Below are positions 1 through 6,647 of a stretch of 16,336 nucleotides of DNA, in pieces. This DNA is from Bdellovibrionaceae bacterium UBA6502. GTDB lineage: Bacteria > Bdellovibrionota > Bdellovibrionia > Bdellovibrionales > UBA840. The first letter of the stretch is position 1, and the number at the start of each line of letters is the position of its first letter. Under the pieces are notes generated by a model. That model had not been told where the DNA came from. It saw nothing but the letters and a program-made list of their open reading frames with translations, and did no database searches. The stretch is from positions 1 to 16,336 of the forward strand of contig DJMA01000021.1 in NCBI GenBank assembly GCA_002436415.1, in the 5' to 3' direction. A program made the position numbers and the translations under genes.

Positions 1-88
1 TCAGAAGGCCGGCTCATTCGAAGATCAAAACCGAGGAGTAAGACAAAAAGATAAAAAAAAAGAGATCCCAAAAGAGACCTCTTTCCCC
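1..88 (+). repeat. Intergenic repeat element, copy A (right part only)
   Basis: This stretch matches 11373-11455 almost base for base. It starts with tcagaaggccggctcatt, continues with a shared gatcaaaaccgaggagtaag block, and ends in a shared terminator hairpin. The left part of the element, with its GC-rich hairpins, lies outside the window. Differences from copy B are a few substitutions and a changed A-rich spacer. It sits directly downstream of the leftward LysR gene, as copy B sits downstream of the leftward M16 gene. Its nature (REP/MITE-like or RNA-encoding) is not known to me. Confidence 0.85.
53..83 (-). terminator. Rho-independent terminator of the LysR gene, within repeat copy A
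   Basis: Read on the minus strand, AAGAGGTCTC, loop TTTT, then GGGATCTCTT form a 10-bp stem with two G-T pairs, followed by a run of T. It begins about 24 bases after the LysR stop codon. The same hairpin occurs in copy B with one loop base changed, so it belongs to the repeat rather than to the gene. Confidence 0.75.
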
Positions 89-106
89 AATACAAAATCA
101 AAAATA

Positions 107-1039
107 CTACTGTCTCTCTCCATCCGCATTAATCAAAAGCCCAGAAGATTGCTGACGTAAAATCTCAACAAATACTTCTGTAGTACGATAGTTACGATGA
201 TGAGTAGGATAATAACAAATCAAATTCATAGTATAAGAAAAATCACGTATCATTACACGTTTCATTCTACCGGTATTAACCTGTTTACGAATGGAGTGAG
301 CCGGTAAAAATCCCCAACCCAAACCACTTTCAACGATACGTTTTAAGCTACCAACATTTGGCGACTCAAAAACAGGTCGAATATTCACACCCACTCGCTT
401 CAAGTCTTTGGCAAATTGGTTATTAAAATTCGGGTATTCTTTTACAAGTTGAACAAATGGAAATGCACCGATGTCTTTAAGTTGAATTTCTCCAGGAACA
501 TCATTGTCATTTCCTGCTGCAACCAACCACATTTCATCTTGGCCAATCGGCTCTGCCACTTTGTCCCCTAGCATTCCACCGTATTCCAAGTCGGCGTCTG
601 GTAAAATGGCAATATCAACCTCACCAGCATCTAGGGCTTGAAGCATTTTTAAACCCTCACCATAGTTTAATTTTAAACTTACATTATGATTGTTCTTCAA
701 AAAGATTGAAAACACAGGAGATATTAAGTGTAGCCCCAGAGAGTTTAAGGTTCCTACTCGCAAAGGACCGGAAACCTCAGCCCCCATAGATTGAATAGAA
801 AGCTCTGCTTGTTTTGCTAAATGGATGATTCGACTAGCATAATCAAACAACAAACCACCTTGAGCCGTGGGCTTTGTTCTTCTAGAGCCTCGAACCAACA
901 GCTCAACCCCTAGATCATCTTCTAGCTGACGAATCTGCTGGCTCACAGCTGGTTGAGTTAGAAATAATTTTTGAGCGGCAGCAGTCATGCTCCCCTCTTT
1001 CAACACAGTACAAAAGGTATTTAATTGTTGTAGGTTCAC
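107..1039 (-). CDS. LysR-type transcriptional regulator
   Basis: A 310-residue protein, the usual length for this family. Residues 1-60 are the winged helix-turn-helix: the recognition part reads MTAAAQKLFLTQPAVSQQIR and is followed by QLEDDLGVELLVRGSRR, the canonical LysR pattern. Residues about 90-300 are the periplasmic-binding-like effector domain, beginning GPLRVGTLNSLG and containing GEVDIAILPDAD. The start is GTG at 1037-1039, supported by TTGGAGG four to five bases upstream. It is expected to bind DNA as a tetramer and respond to a small molecule. The regulon cannot be read here, because no divergent gene faces it: the next gene upstream is also leftward and ends at 1232. A palindrome lies just before the gene and may serve autoregulation. 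Subfamily (CysL/CbbR-like) is a guess; family assignment is firm. Confidence 0.95.
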   Translation of the reverse strand: MNLQQLNTFCTVLKEGSMTAAAQKLFLTQPAVSQQIRQLEDDLGVELLVRGSRRTKPTAQGGLLFDYASRIIHLAKQAELSIQSMGAEVSGPLRVGTLNSLGLHLISPVFSIFLKNNHNVSLKLNYGEGLKMLQALDAGEVDIAILPDADLEYGGMLGDKVAEPIGQDEMWLVAAGNDNDVPGEIQLKDIGAFPFVQLVKEYPNFNNQFAKDLKRVGVNIRPVFESPNVGSLKRIVESGLGWGFLPAHSIRKQVNTGRMKRVMIRDFSYTMNLICYYPTHHRNYRTTEVFVEILRQQSSGLLINADGERQ

Positions 1040-1062
1040 TATTCCTCCAAAAGATATAAGCG

Positions 1063-1080
1063 AACCTTATACTATAAGTT
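1063..1080 (-). promoter_or_regulatory. Possible LysR operator/promoter region
   Basis: CTTATA-C-TATAAG at 1066-1078 is a perfect 13-base dyad, about 27 bases before the GTG start of the LysR gene. AT-rich interrupted palindromes in this position are typical LysR autoregulatory sites. The dyad also contains TATAAG, usable as a -10 element, with TTTACA upstream on the minus strand at a short 15-base spacing. Binding is inferred only. Confidence 0.35.
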
Positions 1081-1160
1081 GTTTTTTGTAAATAAAGGGC
1101 TTAGCGTCCTTACTTAACATGAAAAAACTTTCATAAAGACCGCCAATAATAGACAGTATT

Positions 1161-1217
1161 AGGCGAGAAAGCCTATTTCAAAGATTTCTGGATTAACATT
1201 TTTTGGCGAAAAAGCCT
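1161..1217. repeat. Two direct copies of GGCGAnAAAGCCT
   Basis: AGGCGAGAAAGCCT at 1161-1174 and GGCGAAAAAGCCT at 1205-1217 differ by one base and lie 43 bases apart, between the hybrid signalling gene and the LysR gene. Each can form a short GGC/GCC hairpin with a purine-rich loop. No poly-T run makes them convincing terminators. They could be protein-binding sites or a small RNA structure. Function unknown. Confidence 0.4.
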
Positions 1218-1231
1218 GAAGCATATAACAT

Positions 1232-2716
1232 CTATTTATCAATTTGCTCGACTCTTTCATCGATATATCGACTTAATCGATTGGCCAATTGAGCATAGCG
1301 TACTGGCTTTGCCAAAACAGAGTATTCAAATGGAAGGTTTTGGTCTTTTATAACCACCTCTGGATCTGTGGCTGTGATGAAAATCACTGGCTTTGAAGCG
1401 ATGCTTTGCATTTCTTTGGTTGCAGTAATTCCGTTCATAACTGGCATGATTAGATCTGATAAAATTAGACCATACTTATCAGGGTTTTCTTTAAAGGCCT
1501 GTAAGCCCTCTTCGCCATTACAAAAGGAGTCTACTTGAAATGAATTCTTTCGTAAAAAATCAGTAAACAAATCTCTTAAAACCTCATTGTCCTCCATATA
1601 AAGGATCACTTCTGATTTTGGATCGAAATGCTGTTTCTGTTTAAAATTTAAATTAATCTTAGGCGCTTGAGGAGTTACTGTAGCTTGAGGAATATGAAAC
1701 ACAATGCCTTGCCCTTCTTTGGTTTGCATATACTTATATTCCACCCCCTCTAAACTTGCCAAAAGCTCTAAAGCACAAAAACTAAGAAAGCCTTTTTCAA
1801 ATTCAGCATGATCAAAGCTTAAGCCACGCTTAATGTTTTCATTCTTGCAAAAAACTTTAAATGAAAACTCATTGGCTCTTCCTTCTATTTCACGAATCCT
1901 GACTTCCATCAAACTCTTTGGAGCCTCAAACCTCTTCTCCAAATACTCTGAAGAATAAGAAATTAGCTCCTTGATTTGCGTATAATCAAAGCTTGCTTGT
2001 ATTTGCTCAAGACTATCTTGAACAGCAATTTTAGAAAACTGATAGTCTAACTTTAATCGTAGAATCACCTGGACAAGATTAAGAACTTCAGAAGGTTTTT
2101 TACTAGACACTGAAAAACTTAGTAAATCTTGGCAGATGCTATTCAACTCTTCTAAAGAGTCTTGCGCTGCTCTAACCAACTTATCATTTTCTCGCTCTGC
2201 CGTTTGATCAATATAGTTTGCTAGTACATTTAAAGACGAGCCAATACTATGGGATAAGTTCACATTTAAATTTTTAAATCTACGAAAATTTTCGAGGTGA
2301 ATTTCGTGCCTTTCTGATTTATGAATCGACACAACTTTGGTTTGTAAATTTTCAACACCTAAAATTGTTTCTTCTACCCTTAAAGGGAAGCGCTTTTCTT
2401 TGGTAACAAAACCCACGACAGAACCAAATTTTTTCAATAAGTCTTCGCCAGACATTTTATTTCCAGTAAGAACAACTATACTGGTATTTTTTAATTCGGA
2501 AATTTCATTCAAATCTTCTAAAGGATTTTTAGAATCCGGTAAACCAAGATCAAGAACTAGAAATTTGTATCTCCCCTTGTCAGCAGAACGAATAAAGTGC
2601 TTGAGACTTGGAAAATGTTTTAATTCAATTTTCATTTCAGACTTGGAATCAAAATGATTCTTTAAATAATCAAAGTCTTCGATATCGTCTTCGATATACG
2701 CTATGTTGGTATTCAT
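1232..2716 (-). CDS. REC-degenerate histidine kinase-REC signalling protein
   Basis: A 494-residue cytoplasmic protein with no membrane segment. Residues 1-120 are a receiver: acidic pair E9/D10, phosphoacceptor D56 in LVLDLGLP, T84, and K106. Residues about 130-345 resemble a histidine kinase core: H156 in NLSHSIGSSLN sits where an H-box is expected, and the stretch near 310-343 ends in GIVFHIP like the end of an HATPase fold. No N-box or DxGxG G1 box is visible, so ATP binding looks lost. Residues 370-485 are a second receiver with E375/D376, D421 in LILSDLIMP, T448 and K470-P471. The start is ATG at 2714-2716 with AGAGG upstream. A TATAAA element on the minus strand at 2785-2790 may be its -10, so it may be transcribed separately from the kinase-receiver pair 187 bases upstream. 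Likely a scaffold or phosphate-handling member of that pathway (inference). Confidence 0.85.
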   Translation of the reverse strand: MNTNIAYIEDDIEDFDYLKNHFDSKSEMKIELKHFPSLKHFIRSADKGRYKFLVLDLGLPDSKNPLEDLNEISELKNTSIVVLTGNKMSGEDLLKKFGSVVGFVTKEKRFPLRVEETILGVENLQTKVVSIHKSERHEIHLENFRRFKNLNVNLSHSIGSSLNVLANYIDQTAERENDKLVRAAQDSLEELNSICQDLLSFSVSSKKPSEVLNLVQVILRLKLDYQFSKIAVQDSLEQIQASFDYTQIKELISYSSEYLEKRFEAPKSLMEVRIREIEGRANEFSFKVFCKNENIKRGLSFDHAEFEKGFLSFCALELLASLEGVEYKYMQTKEGQGIVFHIPQATVTPQAPKINLNFKQKQHFDPKSEVILYMEDNEVLRDLFTDFLRKNSFQVDSFCNGEEGLQAFKENPDKYGLILSDLIMPVMNGITATKEMQSIASKPVIFITATDPEVVIKDQNLPFEYSVLAKPVRYAQLANRLSRYIDERVEQIDK

Positions 2717-2903
2717 TAGAACCTCTATTTAAGATTTAGATTGAAATCATAACTACAGCGAGACGACAGCTTCCACCACTCTATTTTATAGTGAACAAAA
2801 ATAATTTAAAAGCCTTTTTGACAGGAACCCTCTAGAGGGCTAGAAATTGTTAAGAATCACTTTAAAATGAAACACTTTTTTATAATTGGAGCTGATCTCA
2901 AAA

Positions 2904-3329
2904 TTACTGCTGAGCCCTAAGTTTCATCAGCCTAGCAGGGCTCACTTTACCAAGGGAAAAAAGATTGTAAACGCTCTCAAAAAACAGCTTCTGCCGATCA
3001 ACATTAATCTCTTTCGAAGAGTAAAACCAAAAGCCCCCAGAGAGACAAGCTTCGATCTCTTTAGGATTGTCACTAGAACTAAGTACGCAAGATAAAAAAT
3101 TTCGTGGCTCCAAAAGCTCTTTAAAAATTTTTAGACCATTTTGGCCACCCAAATTCAAATCAACGAATACAATGCTATTTTCAGGATTAAATGTGTTAAT
3201 TTTCTCTTCGATTTTCTCTAAGCTTGCCAACTGAACCGCCGTAACTGCTAGACCCAACTCTCTAAGACATCTTTCAAATAGCCAAAAATCTTCTTCATCA
3301 TCTTCTAGGAAAATAAAATTCTTTATCAT
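2904..3329 (-). CDS. Single-domain response regulator (CheY/RcpA-like receiver)
   Basis: A 141-residue stand-alone receiver. The acidic cluster is E9-D10-D11-E12, the phosphoacceptor is D57 in SIVFVDLNL, S84 occupies the conserved Thr/Ser position, and K106 is the conserved lysine. There is no output domain. The architecture and strongly acidic beta-1 loop resemble receivers paired with phytochrome-like kinases. ATG at 3327-3329 follows the stop codon of the kinase gene with no intervening base (TAG ATG), and its ribosome site AGAGG lies inside the end of that gene, so translation is probably coupled. It is the obvious first phosphate acceptor for the kinase and could pass phosphate on or act by protein-protein binding. 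Confidence 0.9.
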   Translation of the reverse strand: MIKNFIFLEDDEEDFWLFERCLRELGLAVTAVQLASLEKIEEKINTFNPENSIVFVDLNLGGQNGLKIFKELLEPRNFLSCVLSSSDNPKEIEACLSGGFWFYSSKEINVDRQKLFFESVYNLFSLGKVSPARLMKLRAQQ

Positions 3330-5090
3330 CTAAACCTCTAGAGTAATTTGAAAATGACAGCCCTCAGAACTTGTAAGAGATCGTATTTCTCCTGTGTGAT
3401 TTTCTAAGACTTTTCTTACTATCATCATACCAAGACCCGGCCCGTCGGTTTGCTTGTCTTTTTTCCAGAAAGCTTTAAAAATCAACTCATGATCCTCTTC
3501 ATCAATACCACTGGAGTTATCGCGATAGTTTATTAGCACTTTATTGTAGGACTTTTCAATATCAATACAAACCTCTGGCTTGTCATTAGATTTATATTTA
3601 ATACTATTTTCAATTAGGTTTTGAAACACCAAATAAAAGGTATCCTCATCAATACTCACTGTAGTTTCCAGAGGGTCATCAATCTTCAAACTAACTTGGT
3701 CTTCTAAAAATATACCATTAAGTTTTTCTTGCAGATACTCCCCTAGATCTAATTTACTCCGACTAGCGGAGTCTTTTACCACTGTACTGAGCTTTAACAT
3801 CCCTGAAATCATGCTATGTGCTCTCTTGGAGTTTTTATCTATATAATTTAAATATTTTTTGGAATTTTCATTTGGTAAATCGGATAGTTCTTTAGTTAAG
3901 AGCTCTGTGTAGTTAGAAATGTGTCGCAATGGAGCTCGTAAATCGTGTGACACCAAATAAGCGTATTGCTCTAAAAATTCATTCTTTCTAGCCAGCTGAT
4001 GCCTTACTTTTACAATGGCTGTTATGTCTACCCCTAAAACTACAAAGCCTTGTACTTCTCCATTGCTATCTATATCAGGCGAGTAATAAACATCAAAATA
4101 ATCCATGGGACGATTTAACATTCGATTCTTCACCTCAGCTCTCACTGTCTCCCCTTGCAAAACTCTTTGGAAAACATCAAGACTTTGTCGAAAAGTTTCT
4201 GCAGGTAAAATGCTCTCAACTTTTTCACCAATCAATTGATCCGCTCTTTTGTCAAAATAGGTTTCATACCTACGATTTACAAACTGATACCTTAGATCTT
4301 TATCTACATAACTCAAAAGATGTGGGACTTCCCGATTTGTTACCTCCAGGAGTTTATCTAACTTCCCTTTTTCTCTTTGCTGCCTTAAAACATTACTTAA
4401 ATCATTACAGCCAACGATGTATTGTTTTTTTTCAGAGCTTTTTCCAACTTGAGTGATATTCACTTCTAAATCTAAAATTTGGCCCTTGGTTTTTTCTACT
4501 TTTAATATTTTTTGCCAAGGACTTTTACTTGTTAGAGCAGCAATTTTTTTAGGTTCAACTAAGTCCTCTTCTGTAAAAAAACTAAAGAAGCTTTCGTTTA
4601 GCCTCATACTCCCTTCAGGAAATAGCTGACCACAAACATTATTAAAATATATGACTTTAAACTGATGATCTAAAACCAATACCGCCGTCTTAAGCTCTGC
4701 TAAAATTTCGAATTTTTCATCTTCGATCTTGCTTTGCAATATCTTTAAATTTGGCATGGATAAAATAGAGGAAAGGCTTTTCAACATTATAAAGGCGGCC
4801 AAAATAGAAACCATTGCTATTGCCAAGCGTAAATAACCGGCAATAAAATAGTAAGGCTTCCAAATTGTGTAAATGTCAAAAAAATGCCCGGCTCCGCACA
4901 GCAAAATAAATAGAACATAAACAATGAATAATTTGGGAAAGGGAAAGTCTTTTCTTTTTTTAAAAATATAAAACAAACAGGCAGATAAGCAAAAGTAACT
5001 TAAACCGATAAATGCGTTACTTCCTACATGAAGAAGAAGCAAAGGTGTATTCCACATATAGCACGTACCGTGCGGCATAAACTGATCCAA
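3330..5090 (-). CDS. Membrane histidine kinase with ethylene-receptor-like sensor and two PAS domains
   Basis: A 586-residue sensor kinase. Residues about 16-106 hold three membrane helices preceded by PHGTCYMW. Helix 2 contains CGAGH with C65 and H69, and helix 1 contains Y32, matching the copper/ethylene-binding positions of plant ETR1 and cyanobacterial relatives. N25 stands where ETR1 has an aspartate. A short helical linker leads to PAS domains at about 129-235 and 252-360. HisKA follows with H382 in YLVSHDLRAPLRH. The HATPase has the N-box N491/N495, a G1 variant DNSSGI (524-529), the F-box near 538-541 and the G2 box GPGLG (550-554). The start is TTG at 5088-5090, favoured by AGGAG seven bases upstream; the ATG four codons later is too far from it. 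The gene abuts the receiver gene at 3329. Ligand could be ethylene, copper or another small molecule; only the fold resemblance is visible. Confidence 0.9.
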   Translation of the reverse strand: MDQFMPHGTCYMWNTPLLLLHVGSNAFIGLSYFCLSACLFYIFKKRKDFPFPKLFIVYVLFILLCGAGHFFDIYTIWKPYYFIAGYLRLAIAMVSILAAFIMLKSLSSILSMPNLKILQSKIEDEKFEILAELKTAVLVLDHQFKVIYFNNVCGQLFPEGSMRLNESFFSFFTEEDLVEPKKIAALTSKSPWQKILKVEKTKGQILDLEVNITQVGKSSEKKQYIVGCNDLSNVLRQQREKGKLDKLLEVTNREVPHLLSYVDKDLRYQFVNRRYETYFDKRADQLIGEKVESILPAETFRQSLDVFQRVLQGETVRAEVKNRMLNRPMDYFDVYYSPDIDSNGEVQGFVVLGVDITAIVKVRHQLARKNEFLEQYAYLVSHDLRAPLRHISNYTELLTKELSDLPNENSKKYLNYIDKNSKRAHSMISGMLKLSTVVKDSASRSKLDLGEYLQEKLNGIFLEDQVSLKIDDPLETTVSIDEDTFYLVFQNLIENSIKYKSNDKPEVCIDIEKSYNKVLINYRDNSSGIDEEDHELIFKAFWKKDKQTDGPGLGMMIVRKVLENHTGEIRSLTSSEGCHFQITLEV

Positions 5091-5392
5091 AACATCTCCT
5101 AAACTCGAACTATATTAGTTTAATCAGAAAATGAAATGGATCAAGACCTGTTGACACCTAGAGAGCTTTTAACTATAAAGCTGGACTCGAATATTATGTT
5201 TAAGTTAAACAGCACTCAAAAAACTACCAAGGGGCATCTCTTTGACTCTGATAGTCTTTTGACCACAGAATACCTAGCCAAGCCAAAAGCAAGTTCTCTT
5301 TCCAAAAATGAATGTCTGGAGTCTAAATATTGAAGAACCAAGCTTTCAGTTTTCAGCAGCCGTGAGTATAGCGCAGTCTATGCCTTTGAGAT
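5091..5392. other. 302-bp gap between the kinase and MscS genes
   Basis: No convincing gene. It must hold the leftward promoter of the kinase; TAATAT near 5112-5117 on the minus strand is a weak -10 candidate. No clear hairpin terminator for the MscS gene was found. The striking element is a rightward promoter at 5151-5179. A 45-codon rightward frame starts at ATG 5196, but it lacks a ribosome binding site and resembles nothing I know. Confidence 0.6.
5151..5179 (+). promoter_or_regulatory. Near-consensus sigma-70 promoter pointing right, with no known gene
   Basis: TTGACA at 5151-5156, a 17-base spacer, then TATAAA at 5174-5179. The -35 is perfect and the -10 differs from consensus at one position. 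Transcription would start near 5186 and run into the intergenic region, antisense to the end of the MscS gene if it continued. A small 4-bp hairpin followed by TTTT lies near 5239-5255 and could end a short RNA of about 70 bases. Activity is untested. Confidence 0.5.
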
Positions 5393-6280
5393 TCAAGAGT
5401 TGCTTTGGGTATCAGCCAGGGCTTGTTCTTGTCTACGTTTTTGCTCAATTCTCCAACGGAGGTAGAATCGGTTTAACTCTTGTTCTACTTCTGCGATTTC
5501 GTTATTTCTCACCGGCAGCTTTACTAGAACCGACAAATCTTTACCCTCTTCGACCAAAAGCTTTGTCTTTGGATCAACCGCCGGAACAATCAAAGCTTCT
5601 TTTTCACAAAAACGACTAATTTGTGCTTTAGCCTCATCAATATACTTTGCACACTTTTTTTGTGCTAAATCTAATATTTGTTTTTCGAATTCTTCAATAT
5701 GCTCTTCATCCTCCATTTTAAAAATAAAGGATTTTATGCAATAACCTCTAAAAAAAGATTCATTGCGCAGTGATTTTGATAGCAGAAGACTATTAGGAAT
5801 AGATATTACTTCTCCTGTGGTTTGTTGAGAGTTTCTCTCTGGACCAATCTCTAGAATCTTTGTGGTTAAGAGATTCTTCTCAATGACAAATCCCCGGGCA
5901 CCATCTACTTCAATTCTCTGTCCAACCTTAAAAATATGAGAGACATTTAGTAAAATCCCACCGGTCAAACACATGATCAGTTCTTTCAAGGCGATCACTA
6001 TTGCTGCCGCTACCGCTAAAATAGAAACGAAAAATACTTGCAGTTGGGCAAACCACGATAAGAATATACAGGTGATTAGTATGTAGTTGATCACCTGACT
6101 AATCTTCCGCTTTAAAAGAATCTTTTCTTGTCTTGGAATCTTTTTTCTATCTACCTGACGACTTAGAATCTTCTTAAGAATGAAGAAAAAAATCACAAGC
6201 AATAAAGAGATTAAAAGAGTTTTTGAAAATGGATGACTATTAAATATTTCGTTTAAAGTTGATATGAAGTTTGTGAACAT
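5393..6280 (-). CDS. MscS-family mechanosensitive channel
   Basis: A 295-residue inner-membrane protein, close to the length of the short MscS type. Membrane segments lie at about 20-37, 61-79 and 83-115. The third, running from VSILAVAAAIVIALKE through the amphipathic continuation LTGGILLNVSHIFKVGQ, is the Ala/Gly-rich pore helix typical of MscS. It is followed by the beta domain (RIEVDGARGFVIEKNLLTTKI). Homologues form heptamers that open on membrane tension to release osmolytes. The ATG at 6278-6280 has only a modest AAGAGA site upstream. Residues 180-285 form the cytoplasmic alpha/beta part, ending in a charged Gln/Arg-rich helix. It lies upstream of the kinase in the same direction but 302 bases away, so shared transcription is doubtful. 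Confidence 0.9.
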   Translation of the reverse strand: MFTNFISTLNEIFNSHPFSKTLLISLLLVIFFFILKKILSRQVDRKKIPRQEKILLKRKISQVINYILITCIFLSWFAQLQVFFVSILAVAAAIVIALKELIMCLTGGILLNVSHIFKVGQRIEVDGARGFVIEKNLLTTKILEIGPERNSQQTTGEVISIPNSLLLSKSLRNESFFRGYCIKSFIFKMEDEEHIEEFEKQILDLAQKKCAKYIDEAKAQISRFCEKEALIVPAVDPKTKLLVEEGKDLSVLVKLPVRNNEIAEVEQELNRFYLRWRIEQKRRQEQALADTQSNS

Positions 6281-6647
6281 TTAAGCTGTCTCTTTTTAGT
6301 GTTATAGCTTCCAAGTATATTTAAGAAGTGATTAAGAAGTTAATTGCTTATAAAACAGGCCAGGCCTCTGGCATAACTAATTTTACTAATAAATAAGCAA
6401 ACCTCTTTATTCGTTTATTTAACTTCACAGATTATTTTTTTGTATACAAAAACTTAGCAGTAAAAATAATCCATAAAATCAGGTAGTTAGAGTCTATACC
6501 CTTCTCCATTTTAGTCAACACAGAAAGCTTGCTTGAGTCACTAGCAATGTTAGGACAATGTTTGTTTACTAATGTAAGAATTACTGATATTGATGCTCCT
6601 GCAAACATTATTAAATTTTGCACGAAATAGCCAAAGGGGGGTTCATC
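6281..6647. other. Divergent intergenic region between MscS and the C25 peptidase
   Basis: This 367-bp stretch must contain both divergent promoters. On the minus strand, TATAAC near 6322-6327 is a weak -10 candidate for MscS. On the plus strand, TTTACT, a 17-base spacer and TATTGA (about 6565-6593) is a weak candidate for the peptidase. GCCAG/CTGGC at 6359-6372 is a 5-bp dyad and possible regulatory site. A leftward 74-codon open frame (6432-6656) runs through the region, but it begins inside the peptidase start region and has no ribosome site, so it is not called. Confidence 0.5.

Noticed and set aside
2819..2846. Rightward TTGACA, 16-base spacer, TAGAAA, with palindrome CCCTCTAGAGGG in the spacer
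   Set aside because: There is no rightward gene downstream, and the -10 is weaker than in the promoter at 5151-5179. The palindrome is not a terminator because no T run follows.
5196..5333. Rightward 45-codon frame downstream of the strong promoter
   Set aside because: It has no ribosome site and no recognisable composition or family. Kept only as part of the promoter finding.
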